A stretch of DNA of 64,000 nt from DATDAW01 sp036525185 (GTDB lineage: Bacteria; Verrucomicrobiota; Verrucomicrobiia; Chthoniobacterales; DASVRZ01): the NCBI GenBank assembly GCA_036525185.1, contig DATDAW010000054.1, positions 1 through 64,000 on the forward strand, read 5' to 3'. The notes below the pieces were generated by a model, which was given only the letters and a program-made list of their open reading frames with translations, searched no databases and was not told the origin of the DNA. Positions 1 to 9,111 of this stretch are shown here, piece by piece. Made by a program: the position numbers and the translations under genes. Within the stretch, counting starts at the first letter, position 1. Each line of letters starts with the position of its first letter.

Positions 1-208
1 CGCGCATCACTCAGGACAGGAAACTGATCGATCTCTAGTCATATCCAGCTCCGGTCTGTAGGGGAGACCTTTTTAGCGCTTCCCCTGATTATCAGTCACT
101 TACGCATGCAATCACGCCCCAGTTGCGAAAGTCGGGCTAAATCGAAAAATGTCGCAATCCCCTCCGCTTAAAACTCGCTTCCACACCTCGTATCAACATC
201 CCCCATCA

Positions 209-227
209 GGCCCGTTTTCACGGGCTA
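209..227. terminator. Possible hairpin terminator after the PBP gene
   Basis: A short stem (GCCCG pairing with CGGGC, loop of about six bases) lies some 20 bases past the stop codon of the minus-strand penicillin-binding protein gene. No T-run follows it in either direction, so it is a weak terminator candidate. The rest of positions 1-243 shows no gene that I can support. Confidence 0.3.
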
Positions 228-243
228 TGGGATAGCTGTGAGA

Positions 244-2424
244 TTATTTCCCTTTTCGGAAGAGGTTGAGGAAGCTGTCGAAGACGCGGACGGGGAGTGG
301 GGGACGGTCGTCTTCTTCGGGTCCGTCTGGAGCTGTTTCGGGGCCGGCGAGCGTGCCTTGATGGATGGGGCACAGATTTTTTGGCAGGAGCGAGACGGGC
401 AAATCGATGGTGTAAGCGGTGTCGGCGGCCCGACAGGCCGTGGTGGCCTGGGCATTGGAGACGGAGCACAGGAGGGTTTTGCGCAACGGGACGCCCGGAT
501 CGAATGACGACGCGGGATACTGCGAGTCGTCTGTGGATTTCATGATCTTTGTCCAGATGGGCAAGGCCAATGTTGCGCCATATCCGCCGCGGAGAATGGG
601 CTCGGGTTTATCCATGCCGACCCAAACACCGCAGGTGAGCGATTTGGTAAAACCGATGAACCAGGCATCCTTGAAATCGTTGGTGGTGCCGGTTTTGCCG
701 GCGGCGATGCCGGTGAAACCGAGGGACTTGGCGCTGGTGGCGGTCCCGCGAGTGAAGACCTCGCGCATGGCGCTGGTGGTGAGCCAGGCGACGCCGGGGT
801 CGAGCGGCTGCGTTTCGATGTGGGCGGCGCGATAAATGGGAATGCCGTTCCGGTCGTCGATGCGTTCGATGAGGTAGTTCTGGCGGCGTTTGCCCTGGTT
901 GGCGAAAACGGTGTAGGCGGCTGTAAGGTCGCGCGGCGTTTCTTCGAACGCGCCGAGAAAGGATGACGGGTAATTTGGGAGATCGCTGAGACCGATTTTG
1001 GTGGCGAGTTCGCGGACGTTTTTGACGGAAGCAAATTCGCCGACGCGAACGGTCATGGTGTTTCGAGACAAAACAAGGCCGTCCTTGGCCGGGAGAGTGC
1101 CACGATTGGTTCCGTCGGAGTTCGAGGGACGCCAGTTTGGTGCTTCGGGCACTTCGCCAGGGCTGATGGGTTCGTCGCTGACACTGGAACCTGGAAACAG
1201 ACCGTTGGCGTAGGCAGCGGCGTAAACGAAGGGTTTGATGGCGGAACCGACCTGGCGTTTGGCGAAAAGGGAGCGGTTAAAATCGCTCGGCGATCGGCGG
1301 TCGCGTCCGCCGACCAGCGCGCAAATACCGCCGCTGCGATTGTCGATGATGACAACTGCGCCCTGGAGATAATTGGTCGCCTGCCCTTGATTCGGCCCAT
1401 TGGAGACTGCTGCTTTCTTGGGATGTGGATAGTTGGGGCGCGCCTCGATGCTGGTGAGATGAGCGTCCAGGGCTTTTTCGGCGATGGATTGGAGTTTTGG
1501 ATCGATCGTCGTGTAAATTTTCATCCCGCCGGCGTCGATTTGATCCTGCGTGAGCAAATTCTGGAGTTCCGCGTCAACGGCGTCCATGACGTAGTTTTCC
1601 TGGACGACCGCGGGCCGGTTTTTCGCGACATGGATGGGCGCCTTGCGCGCTGCGTCTGCGTTGGATTGGGAAATTTTACCGAGCTCGACCATACGGGCGA
1701 GGACGGTGTCGCGCTCGCTTTTTGCGCCCTCAAGGTTTTTGAAAGGGGAAAAGCGGTTCGGGCTTCGGATCAGGCCAGCCATCATGGCGGCTTCGCCGAG
1801 AGTGAGATTCTTGCAGGGTTTGCCGAAATAGGCCTGCGTGGCGATTTCCAGGCCGTAATAGCCGGAACCGTAGTAAATGCGGTTGATGTAGTGCTCGAGA
1901 ATCTGCCGTTTGGTGAATGAGTGCTCGATGCGAAAGGCGACGAAGGCTTCGAGGATTTTGCGGTCGAGCGTGCGTCCACCGAGGTCGAAGGAGTTTCGTG
2001 CGAGCTGCTGGGTGATCGTGCTGGCGCCTTCACGGAGGGACCCGCGAGAGATGTTTCGGACGATGGCGCGGCCGATGCCGAAGATGTCGACGCCGCCGTG
2101 CTTATAAAAACGCGCGTCCTCACGGGCCAGGAGGGCGTCGATGAAATTGGGCGAGACGTCATCGATTTTCACCAGGACACGGTTTTGGCCGTAGAGTCGG
2201 CTGTAGGCGTTGCCGTTGACGTCAAAAACGAAGGACCGTTGAGGAATCTGGCCGACGTCTTTGATATCGAGCATCGAGGCGCGGATGGCGTAAACCGTGC
2301 AAACGCCAATGGCGATAACGACGACGAGGGCGCCTGCGAGGAGGAATCCGAGTTGGGGCCAGGAAAAGCGTTTGCCAGCGTTTTTACGGCTGCCGGGGCG
2401 GTGGATGGATTTTGGTTTGTTCAA
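244..2424 (-). CDS. Class A penicillin-binding protein (PBP1A type), bifunctional transglycosylase/transpeptidase
   Basis: This enzyme polymerises lipid II into glycan strands and cross-links the peptides at the outer face of the inner membrane. The 726-residue protein has a basic cytoplasmic tail, one membrane anchor near residues 25-47, and a GT51 domain. The GT51 domain carries the catalytic Glu (E102, in REDARFYKHGG) and the GASTITQQLARN motif near residue 135. The transpeptidase domain shows SAIK (nucleophile S394, K397), SRN (453-455) and KTGT (577-580). Length and motif order are normal for PBP1A. The C-terminal 60 residues are acidic and proline-rich. It lies last in a minus-strand run, with 212 bases of intergenic DNA upstream, so it probably has its own promoter. 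The family is certain; the exact orthologue (mrcA, pbpF or other) is not. Confidence 0.93.
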   Translation of the reverse strand: MNKPKSIHRPGSRKNAGKRFSWPQLGFLLAGALVVVIAIGVCTVYAIRASMLDIKDVGQIPQRSFVFDVNGNAYSRLYGQNRVLVKIDDVSPNFIDALLAREDARFYKHGGVDIFGIGRAIVRNISRGSLREGASTITQQLARNSFDLGGRTLDRKILEAFVAFRIEHSFTKRQILEHYINRIYYGSGYYGLEIATQAYFGKPCKNLTLGEAAMMAGLIRSPNRFSPFKNLEGAKSERDTVLARMVELGKISQSNADAARKAPIHVAKNRPAVVQENYVMDAVDAELQNLLTQDQIDAGGMKIYTTIDPKLQSIAEKALDAHLTSIEARPNYPHPKKAAVSNGPNQGQATNYLQGAVVIIDNRSGGICALVGGRDRRSPSDFNRSLFAKRQVGSAIKPFVYAAAYANGLFPGSSVSDEPISPGEVPEAPNWRPSNSDGTNRGTLPAKDGLVLSRNTMTVRVGEFASVKNVRELATKIGLSDLPNYPSSFLGAFEETPRDLTAAYTVFANQGKRRQNYLIERIDDRNGIPIYRAAHIETQPLDPGVAWLTTSAMREVFTRGTATSAKSLGFTGIAAGKTGTTNDFKDAWFIGFTKSLTCGVWVGMDKPEPILRGGYGATLALPIWTKIMKSTDDSQYPASSFDPGVPLRKTLLCSVSNAQATTACRAADTAYTIDLPVSLLPKNLCPIHQGTLAGPETAPDGPEEDDRPPLPVRVFDSFLNLFRKGK

Positions 2425-2595
2425 ATCGTGGGGCCACGGGTGAGTTGCGCGACAGTATCATGGGTGAGGGAAAACGGGAAATGGGGAGCGGGCGGCCGGG
2501 CGATGTGGGACTGAACACAAAGATACGTAGAGGCGAGAGCGTTTTGTCTTACTTCTTTCTCCTTCTTTACTCTGGAGGGTGAACGCGTCCTGATC

Positions 2596-2630
2596 AAAGC
2601 AAGAGCAAGAGTAAGAGAAAGGGAAAGAGT
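2596..2630. repeat. Purine-rich extragenic repeat of the AAGAGCAAGAGTAAGAG type
   Basis: A 35-base run of A and G broken only by C or T at about six-base intervals sits just before the end of the glycosyltransferase gene, in the 212-base gap at 2425-2636. A closely related run occurs at 10400-10434. The two copies share the GAGCAAGAG core and a GTAAGAG unit, which suggests a dispersed repeat family and not chance composition. Confidence 0.5.
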
Positions 2631-2636
2631 TGGATT

Positions 2637-5000
2637 TCATTCCTCGCTCATCCCCCAGAACTTCTCAAAGGCCCGGCTCCAGTCGCGTTCGCCGACGCGG
2701 GCGCGTGCATTCATGCCCATCTTGCGGCGCCTCTCGGGATCGGCGATCAGTTTTTCGACAGCGGCGGAGAACTCGGGGACGTCGAGTGACTTGGTGACGA
2801 ACCCATCCACGCCGTCACGGACCAATTCGCGGGGGCCACCCGTGTCGGAGACGACGCATGGCAACCCGGCTGCCTGCGCTTCGAGAATCACGTTGCCAAA
2901 CGTGTCAGTGGTGCTCGGGAAAACGAAAATATCCGCCGATGCGTAGGCTCGTGCCAGCTCGATCCCTGCCAGGTAACCGGTGTAACAGCCATCGGGAAGC
3001 AGCCGTTTCATTTCCTCCAGGAACGGACCGTCGCCCACGACCAGAGGGCGGATTTTCGCGCCTGCGGCGATGAGCCGTTCGCAGGCGCGCACGAGAATTT
3101 CGAGGTCTTTCTCCCGAGAAACCCGTCCGACGTATAACAAGCCGATCTCATCTTTGCGCCGGCCATACTTTTCCCAGAAAGCGGGGTCGCGATGGGAGGG
3201 ATTGAAGAGCGCAGTATCGAGTCCGCGTGGCAGAATTTTTAGTTTGTCCGGCTCGATGCCCCGCTCCATCCAGGCCTGCCGATAATGTTCGGAGTTGACG
3301 AAAATGACGTCGAATTGGGTGTAGAACCATTGCATGTAACTCCAGGCCAGCGACTCCAGAAAACTGTCATCGGTAAGGATGCGGATGTATTGAGGGAAAT
3401 CGGTGTGGTAAATACCCACGGTCCGTAAGCCGAGCATTTTGCCTGCGATCATCGCCGTGACGCCGACCGGTCCGGGCGTGGAGATAATCAGCTCTGTAAA
3501 TTTTTCCCGCTGAATGAAATCCAGCATGTGCAGGATGGGCGGAAAGCTCAGTTTCTGGAGCTCGTATTCGGGCAGTTCGAACTCGCCGATCGGTTCGAAG
3601 TTCTTGATCGGAATATCTGTGATCGTGATTTCGGAACGGGACGTTATGACGATCAGATCCGCTCCTTTAGCAACCCCGGCGGCGGTCATCCGGCGGATAG
3701 TATTTGCGACGCCGTTGACGTCTTCCAGGGTGTCCGTAAACCATCCCCGTTTTCGGTTGCGCAGAAACTCCGGGACCCCGCCGCCGAGTTCCCGGCACGT
3801 TCGGCGGAGCCAATCGCGCGAGGGGGACTGGCTGCGGAAGGCATACCAGTACGGACTCAACAGGAGTGCGAGCGGCACCATGCCAGCAATACTGCCGACG
3901 CTCTCGGGCAGGTTGCCAGTCGAGAGATGCCGGACCAGTTTCAGAAAAAACCGATACAGAAGCTGGTTGCCGAACAGGTTCGCGATGAGGAACGCGCGGC
4001 GCTCGGGTTCGACCACGCCGGCAGTTTCGCGGGCGAGCGTTTCGCCCAGATTCTGTTGCGTAAAGTAGTCGCTGTACTCTTTCCAGATGGAAGCGCTTCC
4101 GGGGCGCGCCAGCTCGAAAATTTGCCCCGAAAGAATGCCTTGTGCGATAAAGTTGATCTTCTCCATCAGCGTGAACCGAGTCGGGTCCTCGCCCTCCATA
4201 AAGCGCGAAACAACCTTTTCCAAAAAGGCGCCATGCGGGCCCACCTTCGATGAGAACTTATCCTTCGCGAACTGGAAAGCCGTGTTGTAAAGGCTGTGCG
4301 ACAGCACGAGCGGTGTTCCGGCTTTTCCCCGCGCGATGCATTTGCCGTTTTTAACCAGCATCAGAAACTCCTGCCACGTGGCGACTTGTGCAGTTTCGGT
4401 CCAGGCGCTGCCCGGAAAAATCCCGCCATGATCGTCCGAACCGCCGGTCAGGACAAATTTCGGCCCCAACTCCGGATCGTTCGGGAGCCGGGCGAAGACC
4501 CATTGTGCAGTCTGGCTCAGCAACTCATCACGCAGACCGTTGATCCCTTCAAAATGCCGGAAGACCTTGGCCAGACGCTGGATGTGCGAGGCTCCAAGCC
4601 GGTCGTTCACCCGATAAAAAGGATGCGCCACCGCGTGCGCGATCCCGTTTTGCAGCAGATACGGTTGAAGCTCGAAAACATTCTCCCGCAACTCGCTGAT
4701 TGCTGCGTGCTGTGCCGCGGTAATCCCCCAAACGAGGAGGTGAATCTTGCATTGATCCTCCGGAAAGTAAGACGTGACTTCCTCGCTGATGAAGGTACCC
4801 GGGAGATCCGCGATCTCGAGGCATCCATCGATGCGGTTGTGGTCGGTAATTGTTACGAAATCCATGCCGCGCTCCTTGAGCTTTTCGTAGAGCTCGCGCG
4901 GTTTTGAGTAGGAATCGGGAAAATTTAACCGGCGGAAGAGCCACTCCGCCGAGCGATTGGAATATTTCGAATGGACGTGCAGATCGACGCGAGAGGCCAT
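2637..5000 (-). CDS. PHP metal-dependent phosphoesterase fused to a family 4 glycosyltransferase
   Basis: The 787-residue protein joins two enzyme folds. Residues 1-230 form a PHP domain: DLHVHS supplies H8 and H10, followed by TDHN near residue 53, a second His motif (AVAHPF) and a late GGSDDHGG motif. Residues about 400-787 form a GT-B glycosyltransferase: a Rossmann half with HTDFPQY, the RGLD loop, LLYVGRVSREKDLE, and the donor site with PSTTDTFGNVILEAQAAG. A linker of about 150 residues has no motif I recognise. PHP domains hydrolyse phosphoesters; GT4 enzymes transfer a sugar from a nucleotide-sugar, often to lipids or polysaccharides. The next gene upstream on the same strand is a polysaccharide deacetylase, which suggests joint work on a glycolipid or envelope polysaccharide. 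The acceptor is unknown. The ATG at 5000 is the natural start because the metal motif begins six residues later. Confidence 0.85.
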   Translation of the reverse strand: MASRVDLHVHSKYSNRSAEWLFRRLNFPDSYSKPRELYEKLKERGMDFVTITDHNRIDGCLEIADLPGTFISEEVTSYFPEDQCKIHLLVWGITAAQHAAISELRENVFELQPYLLQNGIAHAVAHPFYRVNDRLGASHIQRLAKVFRHFEGINGLRDELLSQTAQWVFARLPNDPELGPKFVLTGGSDDHGGIFPGSAWTETAQVATWQEFLMLVKNGKCIARGKAGTPLVLSHSLYNTAFQFAKDKFSSKVGPHGAFLEKVVSRFMEGEDPTRFTLMEKINFIAQGILSGQIFELARPGSASIWKEYSDYFTQQNLGETLARETAGVVEPERRAFLIANLFGNQLLYRFFLKLVRHLSTGNLPESVGSIAGMVPLALLLSPYWYAFRSQSPSRDWLRRTCRELGGGVPEFLRNRKRGWFTDTLEDVNGVANTIRRMTAAGVAKGADLIVITSRSEITITDIPIKNFEPIGEFELPEYELQKLSFPPILHMLDFIQREKFTELIISTPGPVGVTAMIAGKMLGLRTVGIYHTDFPQYIRILTDDSFLESLAWSYMQWFYTQFDVIFVNSEHYRQAWMERGIEPDKLKILPRGLDTALFNPSHRDPAFWEKYGRRKDEIGLLYVGRVSREKDLEILVRACERLIAAGAKIRPLVVGDGPFLEEMKRLLPDGCYTGYLAGIELARAYASADIFVFPSTTDTFGNVILEAQAAGLPCVVSDTGGPRELVRDGVDGFVTKSLDVPEFSAAVEKLIADPERRRKMGMNARARVGERDWSRAFEKFWGMSEE

Positions 5001-5036
5001 AGCAACAGCTTCAAGACCAAAGCGGATTCACTGCAG

Positions 5037-5089
5037 GAAGCCAAGAAAGCAAGTTTCTTGATTTCTTCATTCCCTTATTGCTTGGCTTC
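5037..5089. repeat. Inverted repeat at the end of the deacetylase gene
   Basis: GAAGCCAAG at 5037-5045 pairs with CTTGGCTTC at 5081-5089. The right arm lies inside the last codons of the deacetylase gene and the left arm lies in the gap before the glycosyltransferase start. It could reduce readthrough between the two minus-strand genes. No U-tract is visible. Confidence 0.3.
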
Positions 5090-5857
5090 ACTTCCTGTCC
5101 AGGAAGTCTCAGCTTGGGCGCTTACCCACGCACCATAGGTGGTGACGTCGCGCTCGCGGGCGAGGCTGGCGGCGAAGCGAAGGATTTGCGCGCGGATGGC
5201 GGGAAACTTCCAATCGGGCGGATGGATGCCAAGGCGGATGACGGGAGTTTTTGCGAGGGTGCCCTTCAAAAACGGATTCCAGACTATGCTGCTTTGGCGG
5301 CGCCACGCACTGCGGACGCTGTAAACGAGTGACGGTGCCGGATAGACTGCCTGCGCGTGGAGATCGACGATGCCACGCAGGGTTGTCGTGTAGCGGAAAC
5401 CGTTTTTGCGCACGGATTCCTTGGCTTCCACGCTCAACAGCCAGGCCGGTGCAATAAATCCCGTCGGCGACAGCCCCAGTTCACCAAACTCGGCAAGTGC
5501 CAGGCCCAGTTTTTCGTCGGCTTCCGCTTCGGAGATATCAAAAAATTCGCCTTCGCCTGCCGTATAAACCTCGGTAATGAGCCGGTCTGTCACCGATTCA
5601 CGGGTCTTGGAATCGCGCTCGTGGAAATAGCCATGCACAACCATCTCGTATCCGTCGGCTGCTCGCGCTTTCATCCAGTCACACAATGCGGGATCGTCCA
5701 AAAAGTGTCCGCGACGGTGGTGGTTGGGAACGACCAGCAGCGACGCGCGAGGGACGCCCGCGGCCCGCAAATCGTCCACAATCGTCCGGCTCGCTTCGAA
5801 AGTGATGGGCGAGACGTCGTGAACGGAAACGATCAACGCATATGGGGCGGTGGTCAT
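5075..5857 (-). CDS. DUF2334-type polysaccharide deacetylase
   Basis: The 260-residue protein opens with a beta strand and SVHDVSP, the Asp-containing first motif of the carbohydrate esterase 4/NodB fold as found in DUF2334 proteins. It continues with VPNHHRRG, then VVHGYFHE, which supplies metal-binding His residues, and FIAPAW and GIHPPDW further on. These features fit a metal-dependent de-N-acetylase of GlcNAc-containing substrates in the cytoplasm or at the membrane. No signal peptide is visible. It sits 74 bases upstream of the PHP-glycosyltransferase gene on the same strand, so the pair may build and deacetylate the same glycoconjugate. That link is inferred from position only. The substrate is unknown. 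Confidence 0.8.
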   Translation of the reverse strand: MTTAPYALIVSVHDVSPITFEASRTIVDDLRAAGVPRASLLVVPNHHRRGHFLDDPALCDWMKARAADGYEMVVHGYFHERDSKTRESVTDRLITEVYTAGEGEFFDISEAEADEKLGLALAEFGELGLSPTGFIAPAWLLSVEAKESVRKNGFRYTTTLRGIVDLHAQAVYPAPSLVYSVRSAWRRQSSIVWNPFLKGTLAKTPVIRLGIHPPDWKFPAIRAQILRFAASLARERDVTTYGAWVSAQAETSWTGSEAKQ

Positions 5858-5951
5858 GATAAGCCATACCTACTCGCGAAAATGAGCTGTCGTCCACTGG
5901 AGAAGCAGCAAGCCAGGTTTTGGCAGGCGCAGCGTCTGCGAGGGAACCCTA

Positions 5952-6710
5952 TTAGTCCGCGCCTAGACCTTCCGCTTCGAGGCGGCGGACGATGGTCTTC
6001 ATGGTCTTCAAACGCGCGTGCCATTTGAAATTACCCGGTATGACATTCCACGGGGCGATTTTGGTGGATGTCTTGGCAAAAGCATCCTGGGCGGCCTGAA
6101 TATGCTCATCCCACTTGTTGCGGTTGCGCCAGTCTTCGTCGCTGATTTTCCAATGCTTGTACGGGTCAGCTTCGCGACTCTTGAAACGATCCAGCTGTTC
6201 GTCCTTGGTAATGTGGATGTAAAATTTGATGATGACCGCACCGTCATCGCTGAGAGTGCGTTCGAACTCGTTGATTTCCCGATAGGCACGCTGCCATTCG
6301 TCGACTTTGGCGAAACCTTCGACGCGCTCAACGAGCACCCGGCCATACCAAGAACGGTCGAAAACGACGATTTCGCCGTATTTCGGTAGTTTGTTCCAGA
6401 ACCGCCACATGTAATGGTGCTGATACTCCTCGGCAGTGGGTTTGATGATTGAATAGACGCGGTACCACCGCGGGTCGAGGCGCTCCGTGACGCGCTTGAT
6501 TGCGCCACCTTTACCGGCTGCGTCCGGGCCTTCGAAGACCAGAACGATGGTCCGTTTCGTCTTGGCCATCTTGAGCTGCATGTTCAGCAGCGAAAGCTGA
6601 TATTCCTTCAGCTTTTTTTTGTATTCGCCCGGTTCGACGGATTGTTTCTGGTCGAGATCGTCGAGGTTGACTGTCTTGGCCACGTTGGCGATGACGGAGG
6701 CTGAAGGCAT
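5952..6710 (-). CDS. Polyphosphate kinase 2 family (PPK2) phosphotransferase
   Basis: PPK2 enzymes move phosphate between inorganic polyphosphate and nucleoside mono- or diphosphates. The 252-residue protein has the family's Walker A (GPDAAGKGG, residues 61-69), the lid with KPTAEEYQHHYMWRFW, and Walker B (FDRSWYGRV, 117-125). The length matches single-domain PPK2 proteins. I start it at the ATG at 6710, which has GAGGA about 12 bases upstream. An alternative ATG at 6731 would add seven residues and lie only a few bases from the stop of the Trm112-like gene. The two genes are almost certainly co-transcribed. Whether it prefers AMP, ADP or GDP cannot be read from sequence by eye. Confidence 0.9.
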   Translation of the reverse strand: MPSASVIANVAKTVNLDDLDQKQSVEPGEYKKKLKEYQLSLLNMQLKMAKTKRTIVLVFEGPDAAGKGGAIKRVTERLDPRWYRVYSIIKPTAEEYQHHYMWRFWNKLPKYGEIVVFDRSWYGRVLVERVEGFAKVDEWQRAYREINEFERTLSDDGAVIIKFYIHITKDEQLDRFKSREADPYKHWKISDEDWRNRNKWDEHIQAAQDAFAKTSTKIAPWNVIPGNFKWHARLKTMKTIVRRLEAEGLGAD

Positions 6711-6733
6711 GGCAGGCGGATGTCCTCGCATTT

Positions 6734-6943
6734 TTATGCGACCGGGATTGCTTCAGCAAGCAACATCATCGGGATTCCATCGAAAACGGGAAAAATGAGA
6801 CGTCCGTCTTCGCGAAGGAGACCGGCGGGAATTGGAGTAGCGACCTGAGCGTTGATCGCTATCAGTTCGTCAGGGGTCATCTCGCGGACGCGCTGTCCGG
6901 TTTCCGGGCAGCGGAGCAGGACGAGCAAGTCGGGATCGATCAT
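6734..6943 (-). CDS. Trm112-like (UPF0434/YcaR type) small protein
   Basis: The 69-residue protein has the typical opening (about ten residues, then RCPETGQ), a central stretch with LIAINAQ, and the ending RLIFPVFDGIPMML that marks Trm112/UPF0434 proteins. Family members often activate methyltransferases or act as small zinc-binding partners. Here only one Cys (C12) remains at the usual CPxCxG site, so zinc binding is doubtful. The stop codon lies a few bases before the upstream ATG of the PPK2 gene, so the two are translated from one message. Confidence 0.8.
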   Translation of the reverse strand: MIDPDLLVLLRCPETGQRVREMTPDELIAINAQVATPIPAGLLREDGRLIFPVFDGIPMMLLAEAIPVA

Positions 6944-7060
6944 CAGTTTGTAGCGACGGTTTGAGGCCGTCGCTGGTTGTAGCTGCGGTTTGTGCCCCGG
7001 TGGTTCCCAGCATGGCCTTCCGCCGTTTTGGAGTACGGCGCTTAGAGAACGCCGCCAGCC

Positions 7061-8245
7061 TTAATACTTCGCCACGGTCGGATCGACTTCGTCGGCCCAA
7101 GCCGTGATGCCGCCGGTCAGGTTGTGAAGCTTGCCGAAGCCGGCGTTTTCGAGCACATGAAGCGCCTTGGCACTGCGCATGCCGCTCTTGCACTGAAGAA
7201 CGATTTCGTCCGCGGAATCCAGTTCGCTCATGCGTGAAGGGAGTTCGCCGAGGGGGATCAATTTTGCGCCTGGGATGTGGGCGATGTCCCATTCGAATTT
7301 TTCTCGGACGTCGAGAAGCACGAATTTCTCACCGGCATCGAATTTTTTCTTCAGCTCCGTCGCCGTGATGGATGGCACGTCGGCTTCCTCCTCGTTTTGT
7401 GCGGCAGCTTGCGGGACGCCGCAGAATTCGTCGTAGTCGATGAGCTCGGTAATGGTCGGGTTGGGCCCGCAAACGGGGCAACTGGGATCTTTCCGAAGTT
7501 TGAACTCACGGAACTTCATTTTCAACGCGTCGAAATGGACGAGACGTCCAATGAGCGGTTCACCGATGCCCATGATCAATTTCACGGCTTCGATGGCCTG
7601 CATCACGCCGATGATTCCGGGCAAAACGCCCAAAACTCCGCCTTCCGCGCAACTTGGCACCATGCCGGGCGGAGGCGGCTCCGGGAACATGCAGCGATAG
7701 CACGGTCCGCCCAGATGCGGCGCAAACACGGTGCATTGGCCGTCGAAACGGAAGATGGAGCCGTAGATATTCGGCTTTTTCAAAAAGACGCTGACGTCGT
7801 TGGAGAGATAGCGAGTGGGGAAATTGTCCGTGCCATCAATAATGAGGTCGTAGGGCTCGACGATTTCTTTTGCGTTGGCCGAGGTGAAAAGTGCCTCGTG
7901 TAGATTGACCTGCACATTGGGGTTTACGTCGCGGATGCGGTCGCGTGCGGAAAGGATTTTTTTGCGGCCGACATCCTTGGTGCCATGCAAGATCTGGCGC
8001 TGGAGGTTTGAAAAATCGACCACGTCAAAATCGACGAGGCCGATTGTGCCGACGCCTGCTGCGGCGAGATAGAGTGCGATGGGCGAGCCGAGTCCGCCGG
8101 TACCGATACACAGCACTTTGGCCGCTTTAAGCCGTTTTTGGCCTTCGAGAGTGACCTCCGGCATGATGAGATGCCGGGAGTAACGGGCGATCTCGTCATT
8201 GCTAAACTGGATTTTTTCCAGCCGGTCGGTGTCGATTGTGGTCAT
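7061..8245 (-). CDS. moeB: MoeB/ThiF-type adenylyltransferase with C-terminal rhodanese domain (MoeZ-like)
   Basis: This E1-like enzyme adenylates the C-terminal glycine of ubiquitin-like sulfur carriers (MoaD, ThiS, CysO), and its rhodanese domain can supply the sulfur. The 394-residue protein has the ATP-binding GTGGLGSP loop (residues 48-55), two Cys pairs for zinc (near YRCMFPEP and CPVCGP), and SCAEGGVLGVLPG around the conserved Cys. The rhodanese domain spans about 295-394 and has active-site C352 in CKSGMRS. Length and order match MoeZ/MOCS3 proteins. A ThiS carrier is encoded at 18918-19121 in this window, so thiazole synthesis is one plausible client. The gene symbol is by family only; moeZ or thiF would be equally defensible. 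Confidence 0.9.
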   Translation of the reverse strand: MTTIDTDRLEKIQFSNDEIARYSRHLIMPEVTLEGQKRLKAAKVLCIGTGGLGSPIALYLAAAGVGTIGLVDFDVVDFSNLQRQILHGTKDVGRKKILSARDRIRDVNPNVQVNLHEALFTSANAKEIVEPYDLIIDGTDNFPTRYLSNDVSVFLKKPNIYGSIFRFDGQCTVFAPHLGGPCYRCMFPEPPPPGMVPSCAEGGVLGVLPGIIGVMQAIEAVKLIMGIGEPLIGRLVHFDALKMKFREFKLRKDPSCPVCGPNPTITELIDYDEFCGVPQAAAQNEEEADVPSITATELKKKFDAGEKFVLLDVREKFEWDIAHIPGAKLIPLGELPSRMSELDSADEIVLQCKSGMRSAKALHVLENAGFGKLHNLTGGITAWADEVDPTVAKY

Positions 8246-8279
8246 CGGTTGTTAGTTGTCGGTTAGTAATTATCCACTC

Positions 8280-9038
8280 TCAGAGTCGGGTTTTCAAATC
8301 GGTCTCGATGTTCGGATGCCGCATACGTTCAATGCTGGGGCGTTCATCCGTCAATTGGCGCAGTTGGCTGACTTCCCGTTCAGTGAGGAGGCGATGTCCG
8401 CCTGCGGGCAGTTGACCGAGCAAAACGGGGCCGATGCGCGTGCGGCAGAGGCGTTTCACTTCGTAGCCGAGATCGTAAAACATGAGGCGAATTTGCCGTT
8501 TCATGCCCTGAAGCAGGATGACTTTGAGGTGATTGGGCGCCACAAAGCGGACCTGTTCCATCCGGGCCCTGCCTTGTTCGAGGACAATGCCGCGTTTCAA
8601 TTTTTCTGTCAGCGCTGGATCGAACGGTTTGTCGAGCAGGACTTCGTATTCTTTTTCGACTTTGAACCGGGGATGCGTCAGGCGTTGGCTGAGTTCGCCA
8701 TCATTGGTGAGCAGGAGCAACCCTTCGCTGTCCTTATCCAGACGTCCCACGTGGAAAAGGCGCGGGAGACTGCGTGGAAGCAGGTCTTCGATCGTCCGCC
8801 GCCCGAGTTCGTCGTCGAGCGTGGTCACGTAGCCGCGCGGCTTGTGGAGCGCGACGTAAACGGGCTGCTCAACGCGGGCGAGTTTACCGTTGACCTTGAC
8901 GTGGTCCGCCGGGGCAACCGTCGTGGCAAGTTCGCGAACAACCTTGCCGTTGATCGTGACCTTGCCTTCGGTGATCAGGGATTCGCAGGAGCGACGGGAG
9001 CCAAAGCCGGCTGCCGCCAGATAGCGGTTCAGACGCAT
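8280..9038 (-). CDS. 16S/23S rRNA pseudouridine synthase, RsuA/RluB family
   Basis: The 252-residue enzyme isomerises a specific uridine in rRNA. It begins with an S4 RNA-binding domain (residues 1-60: MRLNRYLAAAGFGSRR, then the GKVTINGK turn). The catalytic domain carries KPRGYVTT near residue 66 and GRLDKDSEGLLLLTNDG with catalytic Asp101. The C-terminal GMKRQIRLMF motif is also present. This is a full-length family member. Whether it modifies 16S or 23S rRNA cannot be decided by eye. It lies between the MoeB-like gene (35-base gap) and the small basic protein gene. Confidence 0.92.
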   Translation of the reverse strand: MRLNRYLAAAGFGSRRSCESLITEGKVTINGKVVRELATTVAPADHVKVNGKLARVEQPVYVALHKPRGYVTTLDDELGRRTIEDLLPRSLPRLFHVGRLDKDSEGLLLLTNDGELSQRLTHPRFKVEKEYEVLLDKPFDPALTEKLKRGIVLEQGRARMEQVRFVAPNHLKVILLQGMKRQIRLMFYDLGYEVKRLCRTRIGPVLLGQLPAGGHRLLTEREVSQLRQLTDERPSIERMRHPNIETDLKTRL

Positions 9039-9111
9039 CGGGAATGGCTTAGGAAATCAGGCGGAGGAAACGGTGTAACAAGAGAGAGCAGGGCAAACAG
9101 AACGCCCGATC

